A stretch of 64,000 nt of DNA. Origin: Mitsuaria sp. PDC51 (lineage in GTDB: Bacteria > Pseudomonadota > Gammaproteobacteria > Burkholderiales > Burkholderiaceae_C). The notes beneath the pieces are model-generated. The model was given only the letters and a program-made list of their open reading frames with translations. It was not told the origin of the DNA and did not search any database. Shown in pieces: positions 52,123-60,558 of the stretch. The stretch covers positions 1,178,001 through 1,242,000 of the forward strand of contig NZ_FOZE01000002.1 in the NCBI RefSeq assembly GCF_900113225.1, in the 5' to 3' direction. Positions within the stretch are counted from its first letter, which is position 1; each line of letters starts with the position of its first letter. The translations under genes were made by a program, and so were the position numbers.

Positions 52123-53262
52123 ATGCCTCGTTTCCTCCAGGCTCACGCCACCCATCCCGACCCCCACATGGCGCTGGCCCTGGCCGGCGCGCAGCTGGAG
52201 GGCCAGCGCGCCGGCATGACGCCGACGCTGGGCTTCCTCTACCTGACCCACCCCTACGTGCCGCAGGCGCAGGCGCTGCTGGACGAGGTCCGCCAGCGCT
52301 GGCCCGGCTGCGGCTGGGTCGGCGCGTCGGCGCTGGCGGTGAGCGCCAGCGGCGTCGAGTATTTCGACGAGCCGGCGCTGGTCGTCATGCTCTGCGACCT
52401 GCCGCCGGACCAGTGGCGCGTCTTTTCCGGCCGCCAGCCGCTGCCGCCCGAGGGCGAGGCGCGCAGCCTGCTGTTGCACGCCGACGGCGGCACGCCCGAT
52501 CTGCAGGAGCTGATCGGCGAGCTGGCCCAGCGCTGCAGCAGCGGCTACCTGTTCGGCGGCCTGGTGAGCGGCGGTGACGACGCGGTGCAGATCGCCGACG
52601 GCGTCTTCGCCGGCGGCCTGTCGGGCCTGGCGCTCGGACCGGAGGTGCGCTGGATCTTGCGCGTCAGCCAGGGCTGCCAGCCGCTGGGTCGCGAGCGCCG
52701 CGTCACCGCCTGCGACGGCCCGCTGGTCACGGAACTCGACGGCCTGCCCGCGCTCGACGCCCTGCTCGAGGACCTGAAGCTGCCCGCGTACACCGGCGAG
52801 TCCGGCTCGCTGCGCCAGGCGATGCCGCTGTTCCGGCGCACGCTGGTGGGATTGAACGACGAGCCCGGCGCCCGCCGCGAATACGGCCCCGAGGTCCGCG
52901 TCCGCCACCTGGTCGGCCTGGATCCGGGCCGCCGCGGCATCGCCGTCGCCGAGCAGCTGCGGACCGGCGAGCTGCTGAGCTTCTGCGAACGCCATCCCGA
53001 CGCCGCGCGCCGCGACCTGGTGCGCATCTGCACCGAGATCCGCGCCGAGGCCGAGGAGCGCGGCGCCCACATGGCCGGCGCCCTCTACGTCAGCTGCACC
53101 GGTCGCGGCGGACCGCACTTCGGCGCGCCCTCGGCCGAACTGCAGTGGGTGCAGCACGCGCTCGGCGAGGTGCCACTGGCCGGCTTCTTCGCCAACGGCG
53201 AGATCGCCCACGCGCGGCTGCATGGCTACACCGGCGTGCTGACCGTCTTCCTGGATCGCTGA
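52123..53262 (+). CDS. FIST domain sensory protein
   Basis: A 379-residue protein with FIST N and FIST C domains, an intracellular ligand-binding sensor found with signal-transduction proteins. Family-like parts: GFLYLTHPYVPQAQALLDEV near residue 40, SSGYLFGGLVSGGDD, and a C-terminal LYVSCTGRGGPHFG with GFFANGEIAHARLHGYTGV. ATG 52123 starts MPRFLQAHATH; the longer open frame overlaps phaM and is a shadow. The stop overlaps the next ATG (TGATG), so the two are coupled. Confidence 0.9.
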   Translation: MPRFLQAHATHPDPHMALALAGAQLEGQRAGMTPTLGFLYLTHPYVPQAQALLDEVRQRWPGCGWVGASALAVSASGVEYFDEPALVVMLCDLPPDQWRVFSGRQPLPPEGEARSLLLHADGGTPDLQELIGELAQRCSSGYLFGGLVSGGDDAVQIADGVFAGGLSGLALGPEVRWILRVSQGCQPLGRERRVTACDGPLVTELDGLPALDALLEDLKLPAYTGESGSLRQAMPLFRRTLVGLNDEPGARREYGPEVRVRHLVGLDPGRRGIAVAEQLRTGELLSFCERHPDAARRDLVRICTEIRAEAEERGAHMAGALYVSCTGRGGPHFGAPSAELQWVQHALGEVPLAGFFANGEIAHARLHGYTGVLTVFLDR

Positions 53263-54206
53263 TGCCGGCGCGTCGCCACCTGCTCCAGGTCGCCGCGGCC
53301 TCGGCGCTGGGCACCGCGCTGCCGCTGCGGGCCGCCCGCGACGTCGCCGCCCGCCCCGGCGCGACACCGCCCGACCCGCAGGCGTCGGGCGCCCCGGCGG
53401 CCGAGCCCGCCACCGTCGTCTATCCGCGCCACCTGCCCCAGCAGGACCGGCAGGTCGATTACTTCATCAGCCTGCTGCATGCCGCGCTGCAGCGCAGCGG
53501 CGCGCGCTACACGCTGATCCCGACGCAGTCGGAGATGGTCCAGAGCCGCGCGCTGCTGGAGATGGCCAGCGACGATCCCGGCATCGACGTCTTCTGGACC
53601 ATGACCGACCCGCAGCGCGAGCAGACGCTGCTGCCCGTGCGCATCCCGCTGGACCGCGGCCTGATCGGCTGGCGCCTGTGCCTGACCCGCGACGACGACC
53701 GCGACCGTCTGCGCCAGGTCCGGGACCTTCGCGACCTGGCGCGCCTGACCGCCGGACAGATGCACGACTGGCCCGACACCGCCGTGCTGCGCGCCAACGG
53801 CCTGCCGGTGCAGGTGAGCACGCATTACCAGGGGCTGTTCCAGATGCTGTCGCAGGGGCGCTTCGACTACTTCCCGCGCTCGATCTTCGAGATCGACGCG
53901 GAGCTGGCCAGCTTCCCCGAGCAGCGCCTGGCCATCGACAGCGCGCTGCTGCTGCACTACCCGGCGGCGCTCTACATGTTCGTGCGGCCGGGCCGGCCAC
54001 GGCTGGCGGCGAACCTCACGCGCGGCATGGAGGCGCTGGTCGCCGACGGCAGCTTCGAGCGGCTGTCGCGACAGCTGTTCGGAGAGCTCGTGCGGCGCCA
54101 CCGCATCGACCAGCGCCGCGTGCTGCGCCTGCGCAATCCGCTGCTGCCGCCGCGCACGCCGCTGGACCGCCGGGCGCTGTGGTGGCCGCTGCCCGGCGGG
54201 CGCTGA
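53262..54206 (+). CDS. Periplasmic solute-binding-like protein coupled to FIST
   Basis: A 314-residue protein with a twin-Arg-lacking signal sequence (MPARRHLLQVAAASALGTAL), then a domain shaped like a type-2 periplasmic binding protein: VVYPRHLPQQDRQVDYFISLL, DVFWTMTDPQREQTLLPVRIPL and a C-terminal helix FERLSRQLFGELVRRH. Such proteins sense or carry amino acids or similar; the ligand is not known. It overlaps the FIST gene by one base. A link between an outside sensor and FIST signalling is likely but unproven. Confidence 0.75.
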   Translation: MPARRHLLQVAAASALGTALPLRAARDVAARPGATPPDPQASGAPAAEPATVVYPRHLPQQDRQVDYFISLLHAALQRSGARYTLIPTQSEMVQSRALLEMASDDPGIDVFWTMTDPQREQTLLPVRIPLDRGLIGWRLCLTRDDDRDRLRQVRDLRDLARLTAGQMHDWPDTAVLRANGLPVQVSTHYQGLFQMLSQGRFDYFPRSIFEIDAELASFPEQRLAIDSALLLHYPAALYMFVRPGRPRLAANLTRGMEALVADGSFERLSRQLFGELVRRHRIDQRRVLRLRNPLLPPRTPLDRRALWWPLPGGR

Positions 54207-54294
54207 ATCTCCCCCCGATGAGCGGTCGCGCTCCCCCCATCGCCGGCGCGCCGGTTCAGGCCCGGGTCAGCGCGCGCGGCTACAGTTCGACGCC

Positions 54295-55821
54295 ATGACC
54301 GCCGTCCTCCCCTCGACCCACGAGCCGCCTGGCCAGCAGGCCGCGGCGCTGGCCGCGTTCCGCGCCGGGCGACGCGCGGCGCTGGTCCAGGCCCTGGGCA
54401 CGGTGGTGCCGCCGCACGCGCTGCTGTGGCAGGACGAGCAGACCCGCCCCTATGAATGCGACGGCCTGACCGCCTACCGGGAGCGCCCGCTGGCGGTCGC
54501 GCTGCCGGAGACCGAAGCGCAGGTCGCCGGCGTGCTCAAGGCCTGCCACGCGCTGGGCGTGCCGGTGGTCGCGCGCGGCGCCGGCACCGGGCTGTCCGGC
54601 GGCGCGATGCCGCACGCCGAGGGCCTGACATTGGCGCTGGCCAAGTTCAACCGCATCCTCGGCATCGACCCGCTGGCGCGGACCGCGCGCGTGCAATGCG
54701 GCGTGCGCAACCTGGCGATCTCCGAGGCCGCGGCGGCGCACGGCCTCTACTACGCGCCGGACCCGAGCAGCCAGATCGCCTGCACCATCGGCGGCAACGT
54801 CGCGGAGAACTCCGGCGGCGTGCATTGCCTCAAGTACGGCCTGACGCTGCACAACGTGCTGAAGGTGCGCGGCTTCACCGTCGAGGGCGAGCCGGTCGAG
54901 TTCGGCTCCGAGGCGCTGGACGCCGCCGGGCTGGACCTGCTCAGCGTGGTCGTCGGCAGCGAAGGCATGCTGGCGGTGGTGACCGAGGTCGTCGTCAAGC
55001 TGACGCCCAAGCCGCAGCGCGCGCGCTGCATCATGGCCAGCTTCGGCGACCTGCGCCGGGCCGGCGACGCGGTGGCTGCGATCATCGCGGCCGGCATCAT
55101 CCCGGCCGGCCTGGAGATGATGGACAAGCCGATGACCGCCGCGGTGGAGGACTTCGTCCACGCCGGCTACGACCTCGACGCCGAGGCCATCCTGCTGTGC
55201 GAGAGCGACGGCACGCCGGAGGAGGTCGAGGAGGAGATCGGCCGCATGAGCGAGGTGCTGCGCGCCAGTGGCGCGACGCGGCTGGAGGTCAGCGCGGACG
55301 AGGCGCAGCGGCTGCGCTTCTGGAGCGGCCGCAAGAACGCGTTCCCGGCCTCGGGGCGGATCAGCCCGGACTACATGTGCATGGACTCGACCATCCCGCG
55401 CAAGCGCCTGGCCGACATCCTGCTGGCGATCCAGGAGATGGAGCGCAAGTACGGGCTGCGCTGCGCCAACGTCTTCCACGCCGGCGACGGCAACCTGCAT
55501 CCGCTGATCCTGTTCGACGCCAACGATGCCGACCAGCTGCACCGCTGCGAGCGCTTCGGCGCCGAGATCCTGGAGACCAGCGTCGCGATGGGCGGCACGG
55601 TGACCGGCGAGCATGGCGTCGGCGTGGAGAAGCTCAACAGCATGTGCGTCCAGTTCTCGCCGCAGGAGCGCGAACGGATGCTGGCCCTGAAGCGGGCCTT
55701 CGACCCGCAAGGGCTGCTCAACCCCGGCAAGGTGATCCCGACGCTGCAGCGCTGCGCCGAGTACGGCCGCATGCACGTCAAGCGCGGCGCGCTCGCCTTC
55801 CCCGACCTGGAGCGATTCTGA
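54295..55821 (+). CDS. glcD: Glycolate oxidase FAD subunit GlcD
   Basis: A 508-residue FAD-linked oxidase. The PCMH-type FAD domain has VPVVARGAGTGLSGGAMPHAEG near residue 90-110 and CTIGGNVAENSGGVHCLKYG. The C-terminal domain has NVFHAGDGNLHPLILFD and GTVTGEHGVGVEK, which hold the conserved His residues. It oxidises glycolate to glyoxylate with GlcE and GlcF at the inner membrane. First of three genes; its stop overlaps the glcE start (TGATG). Confidence 0.96.
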   Translation: MTAVLPSTHEPPGQQAAALAAFRAGRRAALVQALGTVVPPHALLWQDEQTRPYECDGLTAYRERPLAVALPETEAQVAGVLKACHALGVPVVARGAGTGLSGGAMPHAEGLTLALAKFNRILGIDPLARTARVQCGVRNLAISEAAAAHGLYYAPDPSSQIACTIGGNVAENSGGVHCLKYGLTLHNVLKVRGFTVEGEPVEFGSEALDAAGLDLLSVVVGSEGMLAVVTEVVVKLTPKPQRARCIMASFGDLRRAGDAVAAIIAAGIIPAGLEMMDKPMTAAVEDFVHAGYDLDAEAILLCESDGTPEEVEEEIGRMSEVLRASGATRLEVSADEAQRLRFWSGRKNAFPASGRISPDYMCMDSTIPRKRLADILLAIQEMERKYGLRCANVFHAGDGNLHPLILFDANDADQLHRCERFGAEILETSVAMGGTVTGEHGVGVEKLNSMCVQFSPQERERMLALKRAFDPQGLLNPGKVIPTLQRCAEYGRMHVKRGALAFPDLERF

Positions 55822-56999
55822 TGACGGTGCAAGCAGAGGATTTCGAGCGCGGGCCGGCGCCCGTCGCGACGCCGCCCGAGCCGGCGGAGTTCGTCCGCGC
55901 GACGCAGCTGATCGACGCGCTGGAGGCGATGGCCGAGCGTTTCCGCGAGGGTTGCCCGGTGCGCTTCACCGGCCACGGCAGCAAGGATTTCTACGGCGGC
56001 CCGCTCGGCGACGCGACGCCGCTGTCGACGCAGGCGCTCAACGGCGTGATGGCCTATGAGCCGAGCGAGCTCTACGTGACCGCCGCCGCCGGCACGCCGG
56101 TGGCCGAGATCGAGGCGCTGCTGGCGCGCCACGGCCAGCACCTGGCCTTCGAGCCGCCGCGCTTCGTCGGTGCGGCCTCGGGCGGCACCGGCACCGTCGG
56201 CGGCATGGTCGCGACCGGCCTGTCGGGCCCCGCGCGCGCCAGCGCCGGCGCGGTGCGCGATCACGTGCTCGGGCTGACGCTGCTCGATGCCAAGGGCGAG
56301 CTGCTGCACTTCGGCGGCACGGTGATGAAGAACGTCGCCGGTTATGACGTGTCGCGCCTGATGGCCGGCTCGATGGGCGTGCTGGGGCTGATCGCGCAGG
56401 TCACGCTGAAGGTGCTGCCGATGCCGGTGGCCACGGTGACGCTGCGCTTCGAGTTCGGCCAGGAGGAGGCGCTGCTGCAGATGAACCGCTGGGGTGGGCA
56501 GCCGCTGCCGCTGTCGGCCACGGCCTGGTGGGATGGCGCGCTGGTGGCGCGGCTGTCCGGCGCCGAGGCCGCCGTCGCCGCGGCGGTGCGCAAGCTGGGC
56601 GGCGACGTCATCCCGGAGGCGATGGCCGCGCCGTTCTGGCAGGGCCTGCGCGACCAGAGCGACGAGTTCTTCCTCGGCGCGCGCCGGGCCGTCCAGGGCG
56701 GCGCGACGCTGTGGCGGATCGCGGTGCCGTCGACGACGCTGGCGATGCCGCTGCACGGCGAGCAGCTGATCGAATGGGGCGGCGCGCAGCGCTGGGTGGT
56801 CACGCCGATGGCGCCGGCGCAGCTGCGCGAGCTGGTCGCCGCGGCCGGCGGCCACGCGACGATGTTCTATGCGAACGACAAGACGGCCGGCACCTTCTCG
56901 CCACTCGGGCCGCAGCTGACGCGCATCCACAAGGAGCTGAAGCGGCAGTTCGATCCGGCGGGGATCTTCAATCCCGGCCGGCTCTATCCGGACCTCTGA
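55821..56999 (+). CDS. glcE: Glycolate oxidase FAD-binding subunit GlcE
   Basis: A 392-residue FAD-binding protein, second subunit of glycolate oxidase. It has VRFTGHGSKDFYGGPLG near residue 47, RFVGAASGGTGTVGGMVATG and VMKNVAGYDVSRLMAGSMG, and the C-terminal FDPAGIFNPGRLYPDL. ATG 55821 overlaps the glcD stop by one base. Followed by glcF after 58 bases. Confidence 0.95.
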   Translation: MTVQAEDFERGPAPVATPPEPAEFVRATQLIDALEAMAERFREGCPVRFTGHGSKDFYGGPLGDATPLSTQALNGVMAYEPSELYVTAAAGTPVAEIEALLARHGQHLAFEPPRFVGAASGGTGTVGGMVATGLSGPARASAGAVRDHVLGLTLLDAKGELLHFGGTVMKNVAGYDVSRLMAGSMGVLGLIAQVTLKVLPMPVATVTLRFEFGQEEALLQMNRWGGQPLPLSATAWWDGALVARLSGAEAAVAAAVRKLGGDVIPEAMAAPFWQGLRDQSDEFFLGARRAVQGGATLWRIAVPSTTLAMPLHGEQLIEWGGAQRWVVTPMAPAQLRELVAAAGGHATMFYANDKTAGTFSPLGPQLTRIHKELKRQFDPAGIFNPGRLYPDL

Positions 57000-57057
57000 C
57001 CGCCGTTCGCCACGCCCCCAGCCCGCCGCAGCAAGCCCGCCGACCGCAAGCCCACCG

Positions 57058-58308
57058 ATGCAGACCCACCTGGCCCCCGAGTTCCAAGGCACCCCGGAAG
57101 GCAGCGCGGCCGAGGCCATCCTGCGCCGCTGCGTGCATTGCGGTTTCTGCACGGCGACCTGCCCGACCTACCAGCTGCTCGGCGACGAGCTCGACGGACC
57201 GCGCGGCCGCATCTACCTGATCAAGCAGGTGCTGGAGGGCGAGACGCCGACGGCCGCCACGCAGCAGCACCTGGACCGCTGCCTGACCTGCCGCAACTGC
57301 GAGAGCACCTGCCCGTCGGGCGTCCAGTACGGCCAGCTCGTGGAGATCGGCCGGCAGGTCGTCGAGGCCAAGGTCGAGCGCCCGCGCGAGGAGCGCGTCA
57401 AGCGCTGGCTGCTCAAGGAAGGACTGACCTCGCCGCTGTTCAAGCCGGCACTGCGGCTCGGCCAGGCGCTGCGGCCGCTGGTGCCGGGCGCGCTGAAGGA
57501 CAAGGTGCCGCCGGCGGCCGGCCCGCGCGCGCACCAGTGGCCGCGGCGCGCGCATCCCCGCAAGGTGCTGATGCTGATGGGCTGCGTGCAGCCGGCCATG
57601 ATGCCCAACATCAACGCGGCGACGGCCCGCGTGCTGGACACCGCCGGCGTGCAGACCCTGGTGGCCGACGAAGCCGGCTGCTGCGGGGCGATCCGGACCC
57701 ATCTGAACGACCACCCTGGCGGCCTGGACGACGCGCGCCGCAACATCGACGCCTGGTGGCCGATGGTCGACGGCCACGGCGGCGAGGTCGAGGCGATCGT
57801 CATGAACGCTTCCGGCTGCGGCGTCCAGGTCAAGGACTACGGCCGCCTGCTGGCGCATGACCCGCACTACGCCGGGAAGGCCGCGCGCGTGTCGGCGCTG
57901 ACGCGCGACCTCAGCGAGTACCTGCCCGCGCTGGTCCCGGCCCTGCGCTTGCGGCTGGGGCAGGACCGGCCGGGCGCCCGTCCACGCCTGGCCTACCACC
58001 CGCCCTGCACGCTGCAGCACGGCCAGCAGCTGCGCGGCGGTGTCGAGGGCCTGATGCGGGAACTCGGCTTCGAGATCGCGACCGCGCCCTCGGAGAGCCA
58101 TCTGTGCTGCGGTTCGGCCGGCACGTATTCCGTGCTGCAACCGGTGCTGTCCAAGCAGCTGCGCGAGCGCAAGCTCGCCGCGCTGGCGCCGCTGGCCGCC
58201 GAGGCGATCGTCTCCGCCAACATCGGCTGCATCCAGCACCTGCAGTCGGGCACCGGCACGCCGGTGCGCCACTGGATCGAAGTCCTGGACGACGCGCTGA
58301 CCGCCTGA
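57058..58308 (+). CDS. glcF: Glycolate oxidase iron-sulfur subunit GlcF
   Basis: A 416-residue iron-sulfur protein. Two [4Fe-4S] motifs are seen: Cys25, Cys28, Cys31, Cys35 (CVHCGFCTATCP) and Cys75, Cys78, Cys81, Cys85 (CLTCRNCESTCP). The two CCG domains follow, with ADEAGCCGAIRTH and SHLCCGSAGTYSVLQP. It passes electrons from GlcDE to the quinone pool. Last gene of glcDEF. Confidence 0.96.
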   Translation: MQTHLAPEFQGTPEGSAAEAILRRCVHCGFCTATCPTYQLLGDELDGPRGRIYLIKQVLEGETPTAATQQHLDRCLTCRNCESTCPSGVQYGQLVEIGRQVVEAKVERPREERVKRWLLKEGLTSPLFKPALRLGQALRPLVPGALKDKVPPAAGPRAHQWPRRAHPRKVLMLMGCVQPAMMPNINAATARVLDTAGVQTLVADEAGCCGAIRTHLNDHPGGLDDARRNIDAWWPMVDGHGGEVEAIVMNASGCGVQVKDYGRLLAHDPHYAGKAARVSALTRDLSEYLPALVPALRLRLGQDRPGARPRLAYHPPCTLQHGQQLRGGVEGLMRELGFEIATAPSESHLCCGSAGTYSVLQPVLSKQLRERKLAALAPLAAEAIVSANIGCIQHLQSGTGTPVRHWIEVLDDALTA

Positions 58309-58544
58309 GCCGGGCCCTCTCGTCACCGTCTTGTCACCGCGATCGTGCGTCGCGCTGCGGATGGACCTGCGGAACGTCGCATCGACGCATCACTCGCCGC
58401 ACAAACCCCGCCCACTTGAGGAGGAGTTCTCACATCTGAGGCCCGGCCCCGGGCAAACCCGGGCATGCGCATTGCCTGCGGCCCGCAGAATCGCCTCCCA
58501 TAACAGGAGGGGAGCGCGTCAAGCGATCCAACCAGAAAGTGAAG
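58309..58544. other. Non-coding interval after glcF, small hairpins
   Basis: About 235 bases between glcF and a strong terminator, with no called gene. It contains short inverted repeats, among them CCTCCCATAACAGGAGGG at 58494-58511, and CCCGGGCAAACCCGGG at 58446-58470 region. A small RNA ending at the terminator is possible, since the terminator stands so far from the glcF stop. Confidence 0.4.
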
Positions 58545-58578
58545 AAGGCCGGTCACCATGTGGGGACCGGCCTTTTTT
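58545..58578 (+). terminator. Rho-independent terminator
   Basis: A 10-base perfect stem pairs 58545-58554 (AAGGCCGGTC) with 58565-58574, loop 10 bases, followed by six T. It ends the glc operon or a small transcript between glcF and the phosphatase gene. Confidence 0.88.
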
Positions 58579-58730
58579 CCGTCCAGGGTCCGGCGTGAGC
58601 GCCCAGGTTCAGGGTTTTCCCGTTGCGCAGGATGAGCACGGAAGCTGTCAGACGCCCGCCATGTGGCGGCCGGACGCGGATACTCCGCAGTCCTCCCTGC
58701 TTCAGCGGCTCCGCGGAGCCCCGACCCGCC

Positions 58731-60431
58731 ATGACCCTGACCCGTCGCACCTGGCTGCTGGTGCCCGTCCTGGCCGCGCTGACCGCCTGCGCCAACGCGC
58801 CTGCTCCCTCCGCCACCGGACCGGTCGCGGCAAGCCCTGACCCCACCGCCTCCCCCTTCACGGCGAAGAAACCGCCCCGACTGGTGGTCTTCATGGTGAT
58901 TGACGGCCTGCCCATCCGGCAGGTGCTGGGCTACCGCGACCAATTGCAGCCCGACGGTTTCAAACGCTTCCTGGACCGCGGCGCCTGGTTCGCCAACGCG
59001 TATTACGGCCATGGCTACACGGTCACCGCAGCCGGTCACTCGATCATGCTCAGCGGCGCCTATCCGCAGCGCAGCGGCATCATCGGCAACGAGTGGCGCG
59101 ATCCGATGACCGGCACGCCGCAGTACAACACCGCCGACCCGCGCTACCAGTACATCGGCAACAACACCGAGCCACTGGCCGGCACCAGCCCGGAGAACTA
59201 CAAGGTCGAGACCGTCGGCGACGTGCTGCGCACGCTGCAGCCCGCCGCCAAGGTGATCGGCATCTCCGGCAAGGACCGCGGCGCCATCCTGCCCGCCGGC
59301 CACAAGGGCACGGCCTACATGTACATGGGCGGCACTGGCCAATTCGCGTCCTCCACCTATTACATGGACCGGCATCCGGCCTGGGTCGACGCCTTCAACG
59401 CCGCCAAGCCGGCCGACCAGTTCTTCGGCAAGACCTGGGCCCCGATGCTGCCGGAGGCCGCCTACGCGCGCAGCGTGCCGGACGGCCAGCCCTGGCAGGC
59501 CAACAGCGGCAACGGCAACCGGCTGCCGGCCGTCCTGGGCGCCGGCATGGATGGCCCCGGTCCGCGCTTCTACGGCAACATCCTGCCCTCGCCGTTCGGC
59601 GACGAACTGACGCTGGCCTTCGCCCGCGCCGCCGTCGAGGGCGAGCGGCTCGGCGCCGACGACCAGACCGACCTCCTGTCGGTGAGCCTGTCCAGCCACG
59701 ACTACATCAACCACGCCTTCGGCCCCGAGTCGCGGCTGTCGCACGACCACTTCCTCCATCTGGATGCCCACCTGCAGTCGTGGTTCCAATACCTGGACGC
59801 GAAGGTCGGCCGCGACAACTACGTCGCCGTGCTGACCGCTGACCACGGCTTCACCGACACACCCGAATGGGCGAAGTCGCAAGGTCGCGACGCCGGCCGG
59901 ATCAATCCGGCACAGGCCGTGGGCTTCGTCAACGCGGGGCTGGCGAAACAGTTCGGCGAAGGCCGCTGGGTGGTCGGCCTGTCCGGCACTGGCCTGATCT
60001 TCGACGAGGCCGCCATCCAGGCGAAGGGCCTGAAGCAGGACGAGGTCTATGCGGCGGCGCAGGCGCTGGTGCAGCAGGTCGAGGGCGTGCAGGTCGCGTT
60101 CACGCGGGCGCAGCTCGCCGGCACCGACACCGCGACGCCCTACCTCGAGCAGATGCGCAGGTCCTGGTATCCGGGCATCGCGGCGCCGCTGCAGGTGGTG
60201 CCCAAGCCAGGCTGGATCTTCGGTTCGCGCCTGATGGGCACGACCCACGGCAGCCCCTACGAGGACGACACCCATGTGCCGCTGCTGACCTGGGGCCCGG
60301 CCTGGGTCGGGCAGGGCCGCATCGAGCAGCGCGTGGAGATCGTCGACCTCGCACCGACGCTGTCGGCCCTGCTCCACATTCCCGCGCCGCGGCAGGCGCA
60401 GGGCCGCTTGCTGCCCCTGCCGGCGCGCTGA
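58731..60431 (+). CDS. PafA-like alkaline phosphatase family lipoprotein
   Basis: A 566-residue protein with a lipoprotein signal (LVPVLAALTAC) and the alkaline phosphatase superfamily core. VVFMVIDGLPIRQVLG holds the first metal Asp; the nucleophile Thr lies in GYTVTAAGHSIMLSG near residue 98; further metal ligands are in LSSHDYINHAFGP and LTADHGFTDTP, and in the C-terminal HGSPYEDDTHVPLLTWGP. This matches PafA, a secreted phosphate-insensitive phosphomonoesterase. ATG 58731 begins MTLTRRTWLL. Confidence 0.9.
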   Translation: MTLTRRTWLLVPVLAALTACANAPAPSATGPVAASPDPTASPFTAKKPPRLVVFMVIDGLPIRQVLGYRDQLQPDGFKRFLDRGAWFANAYYGHGYTVTAAGHSIMLSGAYPQRSGIIGNEWRDPMTGTPQYNTADPRYQYIGNNTEPLAGTSPENYKVETVGDVLRTLQPAAKVIGISGKDRGAILPAGHKGTAYMYMGGTGQFASSTYYMDRHPAWVDAFNAAKPADQFFGKTWAPMLPEAAYARSVPDGQPWQANSGNGNRLPAVLGAGMDGPGPRFYGNILPSPFGDELTLAFARAAVEGERLGADDQTDLLSVSLSSHDYINHAFGPESRLSHDHFLHLDAHLQSWFQYLDAKVGRDNYVAVLTADHGFTDTPEWAKSQGRDAGRINPAQAVGFVNAGLAKQFGEGRWVVGLSGTGLIFDEAAIQAKGLKQDEVYAAAQALVQQVEGVQVAFTRAQLAGTDTATPYLEQMRRSWYPGIAAPLQVVPKPGWIFGSRLMGTTHGSPYEDDTHVPLLTWGPAWVGQGRIEQRVEIVDLAPTLSALLHIPAPRQAQGRLLPLPAR

Positions 60432-60558
60432 TCGCCCCGCCGGGCCGGCGAATCCCCCCATTCACCGCACCCACCCGCCACCGAAGCGGGGTTGGGATGC
60501 GTCCGCCACACGGCTCCTGTAGGCTGCTCGGTCTCGCAGAAGTGACAGGGAGACCGCC

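Noticed and set aside
54456-56999. An 847-codon frame from 54456 that ends with GlcE
   Set aside because: Only the last 392 codons are real (glcE). The first part is a shifted reading of glcD with biased composition.
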